Shown one piece after another: positions 23,313 to 35,300 of a DNA stretch of 64,000 nt. Below the pieces are notes generated by a model. It was given only the letters and a program-made list of their open reading frames with translations, did no database searches and was not told the origin of the DNA. The first letter of the stretch is position 1. Every line of letters starts with the position of its first letter. Source of the stretch: Panorpa germanica (Eukaryota; Arthropoda; Insecta; Mecoptera; Panorpidae); assembly GCA_963678705.1 (NCBI GenBank), contig OY783206.1, positions 17,557,807-17,621,806 on the forward strand, given 5' to 3'. The position numbers and the translations under genes are program-made.

Positions 23313-24900
23313 TTACCGTCTCATTAAATTGTTTATATTGTATACTGTGAAACTTCACCATTATATCGTAGATTTTAACGGCTCTTATAAACTCTCATAA
23401 AGCATGAGAGGCTCACCTACGCACTCTTGCAATTTGAACTATACAAGCAGGACTTGTTCTATCATGTCCAGTAAGTGATCAAAAATGATTTTATTTTCTG
23501 TGTGCATTTCCACTGTGCGTTTTTGTTAGGTTTTGCAATCCTGATATTAATATAGGGATTCTAACATGTTGTCACGTTTTTTTAGTTTTTAATTACGTAT
23601 TAGCAAACTAAGGATGCTCTCACACAGTGACTGTAACATTGATTCGCCTTAGCACACTTTAGCATGAGCTTAATTTCTACTATAATATTTAGGAATACAC
23701 CACAGTATTAACTATCCGCTGTCCATGAAATCGTACATACAAAGTGGACCGCAATCGTTCTGTACGAAGTTGCATCTATCCTAGAGAGTTCAGAAATATA
23801 AGAGTCCGTGTAGAACGTAGAGACCTACAACTAGATGAACTACAGACTTCTTTGATACAAAACAGTGTCTTGATAAACATTAAGTTACTCATGATAAAGT
23901 GTGTTTATGATAAACAACTGGAGCCAATGTGAGAGTACCCTAAAACACTCCTAGAGCTCCTATCATCGAACCTTAAAAATAATTGTTACTTTCATTTACT
24001 TTTTCTCAAAAAAGTAATTTTTTAATTTAAATTTTGTTAAAAAACAACTAATCATCCATCATGATATTTGAATTTCTTAGTCATTTATTTTACTAGAACA
24101 TAAACATAAATAATTGACCTGACTAGAAATATCTTCCATTACTAAATTTTAAAATAAATGTATGTCTGAATCTAAAACCCTGTAACTTGTAAACCTCTAG
24201 TTTACACAAAAATGGCCAGCTTGTGTGATTCTTCCATTTTTTAATAAATATTTAAATAAACTTATATAAAATTTGATCAACTATCGTTAAATATTGATAA
24301 ATAAATTATATTTTACAATTAACAATTAAGTTTTTGTTACTGGTCCACTTCTAAGGCAGTATCTATTATTAGGCAAATTTAGTTCACAAAATTACTTAAA
24401 AAACCATTTTAAAATTGTCTATATATAGCAAAAGATACATTTAGTTTCGTTTATTCATTTAGTTTATTTTTTCAGTCTTCAATAAATCTTTTTATGTTAT
24501 TATATATTTAATATAATAACTTTGCAATTTTCTTTATAAAATTGTCCATAAAAAAGACTAGTTCTTAGTTCTAAGTCTTTTAAAGACACAGAACACAGTT
24601 ACATTGTTAATATTTTTTATTATCAAATGAAAATAGTAAAATATGAATTAAAATAATTGCTAAGTTTTAACTAAATTATCACATAGCTTATTATATTTAA
24701 AAAATTATAAGTAATAAATATTTATTTTTATAAATAAATAATATTTTATATAAGAATTACTTTATCTTTAAAATTCAATTGAATACTTTTTAAATATTGT
24801 TTAATTGAAAAATAGATTATATAAAATGATTGGTTTTTTATTTAAACAATCTCTTTGTTAAAATATAGGAATATTTAATAAAAATTTAAGTTATTTTCTT
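23313..24900. other. Noncoding part of duplicated unit, copy 1
   Basis: AT-rich DNA with no supported gene. It is shared with 52627-53880 except for the deletions and a local tandem duplication in copy 2. Confidence 0.5.
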
Positions 24901-24909
24901 TGTAATAAG

Positions 24910-25035
24910 GTTATATAATTTTAATTGTATACTTGCAGAAGTATATATAAATAATATACCTTCATAAATCTTCATCTTGTTTTTAAATAATGTAATATAT
25001 ATATAACTTCTGCAAGTATATGTATAAATTATATA
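24910..25035. repeat. Imperfect hairpin, copy 1
   Basis: TATACTTGCAGAAGTATATA at 24928 is mirrored by a reverse-complement arm at 24998-25020 with one bulged base, and weaker pairing extends outward to about 24910 and 25035. The loop is about 48 nt. The same structure exists at about 53888-54013. It may be the core of a small inverted-repeat element. Small-RNA potential is untested. Confidence 0.6.
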
Positions 25036-25190
25036 TTCAATTGAGAATAAGTAGTAATTTATATACAATTCTTATTCCTAAAACTATTTTATTGCAGAAT
25101 CTATCCTCACCAGAAAATAACCGTTTAGAAAATTATAATTTCTAAATAATGATATGCAGTATATTTGCATATTATTTTTAACTAACATTT

Positions 25191-25472
25191 TCACTTTCCT
25201 AAAATTAACGTTTTGTCATGTAGCAGAAGATTTTTATTTTCGTGGTTTTTTTTCATTTTAAATGTTTCTAATAAGTTGTTATAATCGGTTATTTGTTCTC
25301 TGAAGTTATCAATCGGCTCCACGTTGCTCTCGTCATTGCACATTTTTTCATCTGAAATTAACAGAACTATTATTAGATTGCTATGGAAGAAATCCTCGGT
25401 TTTATAAACATTCCAAAAGACACAAAAAATAATTAAGACCAGAAAACACAATATAATTTTTTTTGCTTTCAA
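25191..25472 (-). pseudogene. Unidentified small membrane/secreted-type frame, copy 1
   Basis: A 93-residue minus-strand ORF starts MKAKKIILCFLVLIIFCVFW, a positively charged start followed by about 17 hydrophobic residues, as in a signal peptide or type II membrane anchor. The rest is polar (DNFREQITDYNNLLETFKMK). An acceptor-like TTAATTTCAG inside the frame and GTGAAAATG after its end suggest it could be the first exon or exons of a larger gene whose remainder is absent. The duplicate at 54169-54450 differs at several residues (I/L, D/Y, N/T, E/K, N/I), mostly non-conservative, which suggests relaxed constraint. I do not recognise the family. It lies downstream of the PGC-1-like gene on the same strand. 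Confidence 0.35.
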
Positions 25473-26340
25473 ATGTGTGACAATGGTGATGGGCGAATTA
25501 GGATTTAATCTAATTCAAAACTATATTAAAATACATACATCACAATATAGCGGGGATGCCTATTATGAAAATATACAATAAGGTTGTGAACTCATTTTAG
25601 GGCTCAATTTTTTAATACTTTAATGAAATTTTGATTATTAAACGTATATTGGCGTTTATATTTTATTATTATTTATATAAAGTTTAAATTTTATTTAGCT
25701 GCGTGACGTCATAGTTGATGACTTTGAAATATGAGTAATCTTATTTATTTTTCGTTGGCTATCCCGATTATTGAAACAATATGGGTCGATGCAATAGCTG
25801 CTATAGCTTTAACGTTTATTTCTACATCTCTTTTGTAAGTCTCTTGCACAGTGATGATAAAGGTTGGCAAATGATAGTGTGGAAGAAGACTGCGAAGCTA
25901 ATACTACAATTATAGTATATAATTATGATGGAATTATTATATTACACAATCGGTATTTTATTTGTTATTATTTATTTAGTATACCGCAATATACTAAAGT
26001 TTACCCACGGCATGCGACGAATTAATTTCTAAGCGTCTATTGAATTTCATGCCATCAAATTTTAATGCCATTTTTAAATTGAAATATTAAAGTCGTTCCA
26101 TATTTATTTTACATATAACAAATAATTTTTCATATAAACTGACTTAAAAAAAATATTTTTTTCAATTTGTTCATTATTTGACCAACTTTTTTTCAAAATT
26201 TGTGAATTTTTTTTTCGATTTGTAAATTAGCTTATGTACGATTTTGCCAATAAAATTAAATAAAGTTTAAAGAAATAGAACACGGTAGACGGGAAAGCCG
26301 AAAGGCACACAATTAATAATATATAATAATATAAGAAAAT
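25473..26340. other. Noncoding stretch between small ORF and inverted-repeat element
   Basis: No coding signal. Bases 26150-26245 form an inverted match with about 32060-32160 (shared GTTGGTCAAATAATGAA), so part of this stretch belongs to a repeat whose other arm lies beyond the LINE. Confidence 0.5.
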
Positions 26341-26731
26341 CCTATATTATAAACATTATATCAAGGGACAGTTTATTTGTTTATATGATTGTTTGTTTAT
26401 ATGTTTACGCGATTCGTATGGTGGCTCAAAAACGGCTCCGCGCATTTTATTGAAAATTGTCTGTCGTAGAGAAAAGAATTCTAAGACTTTTGACTTCATC
26501 GGATTTTTCCCTAAATTTCTCCAATTTTAATTCGTAAAAGATAGAAAATGGAAAAAACAAAAAGCTATCACGTATTTATGTTGTATTAATTTTGCTCCTA
26601 AAATTATTTTCAATTTATTAAATTTAATATACTAAATATAAATTATTTATTTAATAAATACAATTAAAAAAGGAGTTTAAAGATAATAAAGTGTAAAAAC
26701 AAAGTAATAGATAATAAATTTTTTTTTATTT

Positions 26732-28024
26732 ATGTTAAGTGAAAGTGAGGTTATAATAATGAATGACAGGTCTCATGAGAAAGACCTCTATGAAGCAAAA
26801 AGGATAAGAACCAGCTATTATCCACATAGTTATTCAGGAGTGTGCTTGGTAATTCTAAAACCAATTACTTATAATACAAACCCTGTCTTTATTGCACAAT
26901 ATTTGCGGTCAAATTATAAGGACATTACCATTATTGCTGTCAGCCAAAGAAAAATTGAGGTGGAGACCAATAGCCCATTTCTGGCTAATAAAATTATAGA
27001 AGACGCCATAGTTCTAGCTAAATACAAGGGCATAATTCCGAAGAATTTGGTAGAAGTGCAGGGACTAATCGACTTACACCCCGATAATCTGGATGACGTA
27101 TTCCTACATGACGCAGTAGGCTTTAATAAAAATAGTAGACGGTTGGCACCAAAAATTACCGATTTTATTAGATTTAATAGAATTGAAGAAGGCAAAAAGA
27201 CTCCTACTTGGAAGTGCCTAATATCCTTTAGCGGGGATAAGATCCCGGAATATATAGCCTTCCAGGGTATCCTTTACCCAGTTTCGGCGTATATATAGAG
27301 AGTTAGACAGTGTCGTCGGTGCTGGAAATTTAGCCACTCCATTAATTTCTGCAGAAGTGCTGAATATTGCCAATTTTATGGTGGAGATCACAGCTCTTTA
27401 AGTTGCAAGAAAGAGAAGTTATTTTGTCGCAACTGTAAAGAAGACCATAAAGCTGACGATAGATCCTGCAGCAAATACTTAGAATTGAAAAATAAAAACG
27501 AAGCTAAAGCAAAAACTACCTATATAGAAAAAATTAAAATTGATCGTGGGAAAGAGGTATTTACATTAAACCTTTTTGAGTTCCCTTCTTTGGAAAAAAG
27601 TATAAATAAAAAGAAAATTATAGACTGTATTATAAGCGGTGAACCGGAAAGGAAAATCCGTAGAGTTTTGAAAATTTCAGAGCCCCGCAGATCCCCCCGA
27701 GAAGTAAAGAAAAGGACGTGGAAACCTGACAATACACATAAGGTAAAGGAAAACGAACGCTCTAAGCCAATTCCCGTAAATAAAACCGATAAAGTGAAGA
27801 AACCAGAGATAATTAAGAAATCAGAGTTCGTTAAGAAAACTGATTTAGACAAAAATATTATTGAGAATTCAGAAGAGATCAGAGATTCAGAGGAGATAAA
27901 CCAAAATATTGATACTGACGAAGTAGTTTTAGAAGCAGAAACTATTACTAATAATTTGAACCAAACAATTGTAAATAACCATACTATTCCACCCCCAGAT
28001 AATCAAAATATTGAAATGTTCTAA
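26732..28024 (+). pseudogene. LINE ORF1 (gag-like), one in-frame stop
   Basis: The frame opens with ATG at 26732 and stays in one frame to 28024, except for a TAG at 27296-27298. Directly after the stop are three knuckles: CRRCWKFSHSINFC (CX2CX4HX4C), a second with Tyr in place of its second Cys (CQFYGGDHSSLSC), and CRNCKEDHKADDRSC. The N-terminal half before the stop resembles the RNA-recognition-like region of I/Jockey ORF1 proteins. The C-terminal part is highly charged. Total length would be about 430 residues. Confidence 0.8.
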
Positions 28025-28055
28025 TACAAATATTAGTTAACAAACATAATAAATT

Positions 28056-31000
28056 ATGTATAAAAATACTTGTATAATGCAATGGAACTGCCGCAGTTTA
28101 AAATCCAAATTGATAAATCTAAAACAAATAGTTTTTGAAAATAATATTGAAGTAATCGCGCTCTCGGAAACCTGGCTTGATCCATCTTATAAAATCAAAT
28201 GGAGAAATATGGAACTAGTAAGAGCAGATAGAAATAACAACGGTGGAGGCGTTGCTCTAGTAATAAACCACAACATTTTTATTGACAAAATTTTAATTCC
28301 TCTCTCAGGGGATATTGAAATTATAGGAGCAAAAATTAAATGGGGTAATGAGCATATTAATGTTGTATCTCTTTATGCCCCAGCAACAGCATCTATTACT
28401 ACAGGAATATTGAATGCAATATTAAGATCTATTCCAGAACCAAGGCTAATTCTAGGTGACTGGAATGCTAAAGCCATTGCTTGGGGAAACACCTATGACT
28501 GTCCAAGGAGTAAAATTATATGTCAGGTGATGGACAATAACAATATGATGTTCCTTAATGATGGTTCTCCTACTCGAATCAACATCCATTCAGGAACAGC
28601 GTCAGCAATTGATTTATCATGGGCAACCCCATCTCTTGGTAGCCAACTTTCATGGAACGTAATGGAGGATCAACTAGGTTCTGATCACGCCATTATACTT
28701 ATGAATGGGGCACGAATTGGTCAATCAAGCAGAGGCAAGGAAAGATTTAAATTAAACATTGTACCAAATACAATCGACTGGGACAATTTCTCTAACCAAA
28801 TAGAAGCAGACTTATTGGCAAACCAAATTCAGTCCAATACTACGCTGGAAAAAAAGTATAATTACCTCATTGACTCAATTGAGTCTGCAGCTAAAAAGTG
28901 GGGGAAAAATATTGCAAACAATAAAATTTTAAAATATCCGCTAAATCCTTGGTGGGATGATGAATGCAAAGAGGCTGTGCAAAACAGAAAAGAGCCTACA
29001 GAAGATACCACCGAAATAGTTCTGAAACAAATAAAGTAGCTTTAAAAAAAGTAGAATCTGAAACGACCAACTTACTAAAGTTCAAGAAAAGACAAGCTTG
29101 GAGAAACCTTGCCGAAGAGTTAAACCATAATTTAACTACTAAACAATTATGGAGAAAAATTAATAGGATGAGAGGTTCAGGAAAATGCACGAAAACAAAT
29201 TCACCTAACAGTGAGGACTTGTTATGTAAACTTTCACAAGTAATAGCACTGCCCTGGGTACCTGAGCAAGAAAGCGTACTATATGGAGTCACTCAAGACG
29301 ACTCTAGTAAAATGATGATTAAAGAAGTATAAATGTAGGAGCTACAATCTCACCTTATAATGACGAAAACAACCACGCCCGGTCCAGATGGAATATCTTA
29401 TGAAATGTTAGGCCATCTCCCATCAATCGCTAAAAAATTATTATTAAACATATACAACACAATTTTGGAAGAAGAACTAATTCCTGAGTCCTGGAAAAAT
29501 ACTCAGATTGTTCCAATATTAAAAATAGATAAGCCAGTAAATCAACCAACCTCATATAGACCTATAACTCTCATTAATTGCTGCAGAAAATTCTTTGAGA
29601 AAATATTGAAAACGAGATTAGAATATTGGTTAGATTCTAAGTCGTTAATACCAAAGCAAATTTTAGGCTGTAGAAGAGGTAGAAGTACCAGGGATGGCAT
29701 AGTTGCATTATCAGCTAGAATTGAAGCAGGAAAAAGCAAAGGCAATGTATCAATGGCCTGTTTTGTAGATATCAAAGCAGCTTTCGATAATGTAAACATC
29801 AATTTTTTATTAAGACAATTATATGTAATAGGAGTACCGAGAGTAATAATTAATATACTAAGGAATTTACTAAGTGGCAGGAATACTCAACTCTGGTTTA
29901 AAGGATTACTATCGGACTGGAGACTATGTTCTAAAGGCATTCCACAAGGCTCAGCACTAAGTCCTCTTCTCTTTAATATGATGGTTAGGTCAATAAAACC
30001 GTATCTCAACCCAACAATATCATGGATATCATATGTGGATGACTTAGTTTTCTTATCACAAGAAAATACTATAGAGGAGATTGGAAAAAAAATGCAAAAG
30101 ATTGTAAATAACTTAGAGAAATGGCTTAATGATGCTTGTTTAGAAGTATCAACAGAAAAATCTAAACTAATGATTTTTAACATGAGCTCAAAAATATCAC
30201 AGCCGCCTAGAATAACTCTAGGTAAACAAAAATTGGAATACACAAATAAGTATATATACTTAGGATTTCCATTTTCCACAAATAAATCCGAAAAATCAAT
30301 AATACTCAATATTAAAAAGAAAGCTGAACCTGCAATCAATATACTCAAAATGTTTGCTGGACAAAGATAAGGACTAAATACATCTTCGCTACTAAATTTA
30401 TATAAATCATTAGTCCGCCCTCATTTGGAGTATGGTGCAGAGGTACTAATAATGTGTAAAAAGAATACAATAGAATCACTTGAAAAATTGCAATATAAAG
30501 CTTTAAGAATAGTATTAGGAGCTATCTGTACAACTCATACCCTTTCATTACTAGCAGAGGCTTATATGCCACCATTAAAAGAAAGATGGATAAAGAAAAC
30601 GTATTACTTTATAGCTAGCGGTTTAATGACAAATAACACATTATAAAGGGACGAACTTAACGAATCATCAAGAACAGGTTCAAGAAGTCATGAGCTTAAT
30701 GCAATTTGGATAAATGAAAAGAGGAAATGGACAGAAAGAGGAACCCCAGTAGAAATACCAATTTTCGAATTAGATTATTATTACTCAGGTAGAGGAACTC
30801 CTGCAAATATAACTATTGACCAGGAGCTAAATATGAGTAACATATTTCCTGAGCTAATAACTATAGACTTACAACAAAAATTAGATCAACAATTCCCGAA
30901 TTATACAAAATTATATACTGACGACTCAAAAGAAGCAGATGGAGTGGGTGCAGCAGTAGTAGATATTAACAATAGCAGAATTTACAAGCTTCATAATCAA

Positions 31001-31749
31001 GCATCCATATATACAGCTGAGTTATGTGCTATAGATCTAGCTGTGGTTCAAATCATTACTGATGACAGAGACAGCACTTTAATATTATTCGACTCGTTAT
31101 CAGTCATACAGTCCTTAAGCAGTAAGGGAATCAATACAAAATTAGACAACAAAATTTATTATGTCAAAGAAAAAATAAATAGGGAAATAGATAAGGGCCG
31201 AAATATTAAACTAATTTGGATACCGTCACATAAGGGAATTAAGGGAAATGAAAAAGCTGATCAAATGGCCAAGGTAGCTACTTCCTGTGATAAATATATT
31301 TCATTTTTTATAAAATCAGACATAAAAGCAGAATTAGAAATAAATGAAATGAAAAATTAACAAGACAAGTGGGATAATTCTGATAAAGGTAAAGAATTTT
31401 TTACATTACAACTAATACTGAGACGTAAGCCATGGTTTGCCAAACTAAAATGGCTAAGAAGGTTAATTACAATGACCTCAAGGCTAAGAATGAATCATAC
31501 TGGAAACATCTAGCAAGAAACAAAATTATTCCAAACTCTAAATGCGAATGTGGTGAAGAAGAGGCAGACCCTGACCACATTCTGTGGCAATGTAAAAATA
31601 CATCAATGGCAAGAAATGGACTCCAAAGGGCGGTACTACAGACTTTGCAGACGCTTCCTGTTAACACCGCTTTTTTTATTGAGAAACCGAGATTTATAAC
31701 TATAGTAGCCATGAATAGATCATTCTTGTTATCACGGTATAATATATAA
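28056..31749 (+). pseudogene. LINE ORF2 (endonuclease, RT, RNase H), degenerate
   Basis: The endonuclease segment is 28056-29039: QWNCRSLKSK, SETWLDPS, GDWNAKAIAWG and SDHAII. The frame shifts near 28990, and stops lie at 29330-29338. The reverse transcriptase runs 29360-30370: TPGPDGISYEML, YRPITLINC, FVDIKAAFDNV, GIPQGSALSPLLFN, and YVDD (SYVDDLVF). A TAA at 30368-30370 and another at 30644-30646 interrupt the thumb/linker. RNase H is at about 30890-31300: YTDDSKEADG, YTAELCAI, LFDSLSV and HKGIKGNEKADQMAK. After a stop at 31358-31360 and a frame change near 31510, a terminal CECGEEEADPDHILWQC motif closes it. The lesions rule out a functional product. Confidence 0.85.
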
Positions 31750-32360
31750 GAAAAGACAGAATAGTATTAGGGGCGATAAAAGGCTACGTGCCTACGAAGC
31801 CTAAAAATCTATGTTAAAAAAAAAAAAAAGATAGAAAGTTGACATTTTCCATATGAGTTACGGTGTTCAATGGTAATATTTATGGAAATTTAGAAACTAA
31901 AAAATTAAAAAGGGGGGCGTTGAAAAAATTAGGAAGCTCGGTATGAAACTTTGGAGAAACCTCAAATTTCGAATTGTGCAGTAATTGAATATGATATTGA
32001 GAAAAAAAAAGACAAAAATTTATTATATAGCCGAGAGTAAAAAATTGAACTAGAAAGTTGAAATTTTGTATATGAGCTAACTTTGGTACCTAACTTAGAA
32101 ACCGAAAAAGAAAATCCCAAATTTAAAAAAAAAAAGTTGGTCAAATAATGAATAAATTAAAAAAAAAATTTTAAAAACATATAAGAAAATAAACATATAA
32201 ACATAGAAACATATAAACATACTGTTGGAACATTATAATATAGGATTTATTTTTATAACGTTACATAACTGTATTTTTCATGTACAGTTCATCCGACATT
32301 TATTCAGTTTCCTATATAACTTTTACACATTTGCTAATATTTATGGCTTTTACTACTTAC

Positions 32361-35300
32361 CCAAGTCAGTTCCACAGAAACCGCGTCAGTTTCCATAACC
32401 AAAATTACATCCTCTAAACACGCTTACACGGGGTGCGAAATCCTTGGCTTTATTAGATGCATTTTGACTAGAGAACTTCACAAAACCGCATAGGACTCTA
32501 TAAAACAAACATTTATTGTAGATGTCTGTAGATCTTTCAGATAATCGTACCTACATATAATTAAGAAAATCTACAATATAATTAAGAAATTACCCGTTTT
32601 GTCTACAGTGCTTTGCTGATTGAACTACTCCACACATTTTGAAGAACTCTTGATATTCTTCTTTCGTGTATTCTCTCTTTATATCACAGATATAGATTGC
32701 CTTCCGTTCGTCTTCATCGTCATATTTGTATCTTTTGACATATGGTCGAGGGGATGAATCATCATAGACCCCCTTGCGCTTCCTTTTATTATCATAAATA
32801 TATCTCTTAGGATGTGCTACAGGGCTTGGGGAACGCAGTACTGGTCGTTTCATTGGTTTGTAAACTGAATCACGGAAACGTTGGCACTCAGCTTCTTCTG
32901 CATAAGAATCCGATCCGGTTTGACTAAAAAAAAAAAAATTATTTTACTTTTCGTTAGTTTAGAAAATTTAATTAAATTAATAGATCTGTTTATTACTTGT
33001 TTCGTGATTGCGATGGTGATCTACTATAACTTCCATCACATCTTGATCTTGACGATGATCTCTTTAGACTTTTATTATTAGTAGATACTAAGCGACTTGC
33101 ACTTCTTTCACGTGAATAGCTACTTCGATATGTAGCCAGATGATCATATTTAGAAGACTCTCGAGTGTGACCTCGCGAATATTTTCTACGTTTTTCTTCT
33201 GTTGATCTTCTACGATGTTGAGAATATTTTCGTATTGGTGATTGACTGCAAATTGACTCAATTGTTTTGCTCTGTGGTGTTTGCGTAGATTTAGAAATTG
33301 TCTCTATCTTACTTTCACGTGGCTCATCATTATCGTAGCTTATTGTTTTATCTTCTTGAACAGGCTTACATATTTTTGAAGTTGTAGATACGTCTGCATC
33401 TCTCTCACGTGGATTATATGTGATCTCAGTATTGCGCGCTATTGAAAAACATATCCTTTGCTTAACATTAGATAAAACTGATCCTTTACATATTTTTGAT
33501 GTTACTTCAGTATTAGTTTGTTTACTGGAGTTTTCAATCAGAGATTGAATTTCGCGTGTTGAAGTCACAGGTATTACCACTTCATCTTGAAGAACTTTCT
33601 TATTGTTTTTCTTATTGATCAAGTATTGTGCTGTCTTAAAAGTAATTTTCATCTGCACGAAATTTGGAGGCTGTGGCTCTACTTCTGGTAGATCATTATA
33701 CGGTGTCAATAACTGTTTATTGTTTACACTAACTGTTTTTATGCGTCCGCTTGTAGTCTTTGACATTTTTAAGTGTTGCACAGTTTGAATTGACTCTTTA
33801 ACAATCGGGTGAGACTTTTTGGTTTCAATGGTATTAACTAGCACAGGGTTTCTATAATTATCTGTATGTTGTATAAATTTTTTTTTAAAATTATTTCTAT
33901 TTAATAACGAATTTTGTTTTGTTTTATTTTCTCCTAATTTGATGTGTCTATCTTTCGACGATATATTTCCGTCTTCTGAGTTATTATTTTTTGTTTTAAT
34001 ATCACTTGAAACAGATCCGTATTGTAACGATCGATCTTTTTTCAAAAATACAGATTTAAGAACCTCATTTTTTTGTGCTGAAATATTGTTAAATAACTTT
34101 GTACATTTTGCTGTCAAATCATTATGATGTATTTTATTATCCATTTGCGTTGACGGAAATTTGACTTTTACCTCAGTCAATTTTTTGTCGGTTTCTGTAT
34201 AATTATTAATGGTTTTCGTCCGCGTCTTTTCTACATTTTTCTCCTTCCTGTAGTTGTGACCTTCTAATGCAGCTTCGGATGTAATAGTAAAAATTGATTT
34301 CTTACTTGTTACTTTCTCAAACTCTGGTTGCGAAATTAACGATTTCGAATTTTGATAAATGTTTTTCTTTTCCCATGTTTTCTGCTGATTTAATTTTTCT
34401 CGAGAAACTGCACGAGATTTATGACTGCCACCCGAAGATTTGTTTTTTTTTGTGATACTTCTTCCTTCATTGATTCAGTAACAAGTAATTGACTTTTCAT
34501 ATGCTTTTCATTTATATCATCGACGACATTTTTAGATCCAGCAATTTTAGATGTTTTCTTTTCTTGTTTCTTTACTTGTGTCACTTTGCCTTCACTCTCA
34601 TGTAATTTAGTAACCTTGTTTAGTAACTTATCTTTTCTAATATTATTTTGTTTTTTTATTTTCTTTAGTCCACAATTCCTTTTACCAATTTTGTTATCAC
34701 TAAATACTTTAACTTTATGATCACCTGCAGAAACTGCATAACTTCTAGGACGAAATTGAATTTTCTCGTTTATTTTACTATCTATTTTTTTATTGTCTAT
34801 TTTACTGTTTATTTCACTAATATCACAATTTTGATGACTATTTATATTTTTGGTTTTACTAGTTTCTTTTTCAATGTCTGCGCACTCATCGTCACTAAGG
34901 AATATTGGCGGTTGTTCACCCACAGGATCGTCTAATGAAATTTTTTTACCAATGCCGTATTGACGTTTTTTACTTTTCGCTGGTTTTAGGCTATGATTAA
35001 TTTCCTAAAAATATAAAGAAGGGATGAAACAATTTGGTAAATATACAAACGAAAAATTCATCTTCTTATATAAATTCCATAATTATAAAAGGTAGAGTAC
35101 AATCATTAGCTATTGTATAATAAAACTGTGATTAGTAAGTAAACGAAAATATATAGCTAACTAAATGGATGTAAAAAGTTTATTTCTACATTTTTTCTAT
35201 TGGTACCACTTTCATAATTAATGAATTATATCTAGAAAAAAAAATAACTTACGGGATTATGTTTAGATGGAACTAAATCTTCGCATGTATTAAACATCTG

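Larger units (their letters stand above)
26548..31825 (+). mobile_element. Second I-like LINE, degenerate, with target-site duplication
   Basis: The element is flanked by AAAAGATAGAAA at 26536-26547 and 31826-31837, and ends in an A-rich tail. The duplicate unit at about 55480-55500 has the site once (AAAAGATAAAAAG), so this is a verified empty/filled pair. The layout is a short leader, an ORF1 with zinc knuckles, and an ORF2 with endonuclease, reverse transcriptase and RNase H. It has stop codons and frameshifts and is in the orientation opposite to the LINE at 16290-22035, from which it differs clearly in sequence. Confidence 0.9.
26341..32244. mobile_element. Small inverted-repeat (MITE-like) element, copy 1, split by LINE
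   Basis: CCTATATTATAA at 26341 is mirrored by TTATAATATAGG ending at 32244, and further similarity continues inward on both sides (TTTATATGTTT-rich). Without the LINE the element is about 0.6 kb, matching the uninterrupted copy at 55319-55918. No coding capacity of its own. Target duplication not determined. Confidence 0.6.

Noticed and set aside
23744-23932. Short forward frame MDRNRSVRSCIYPREF
   Set aside because: It is removed by a deletion in copy 2, has no recognised motif and no splice context, and is not supported as a gene.
24886-25068. 60-codon minus-strand frame with Tyr/Ile-rich product (also 53864-54046)
   Set aside because: It is simply a read-through of the AT-rich hairpin region; the composition explains the openness.
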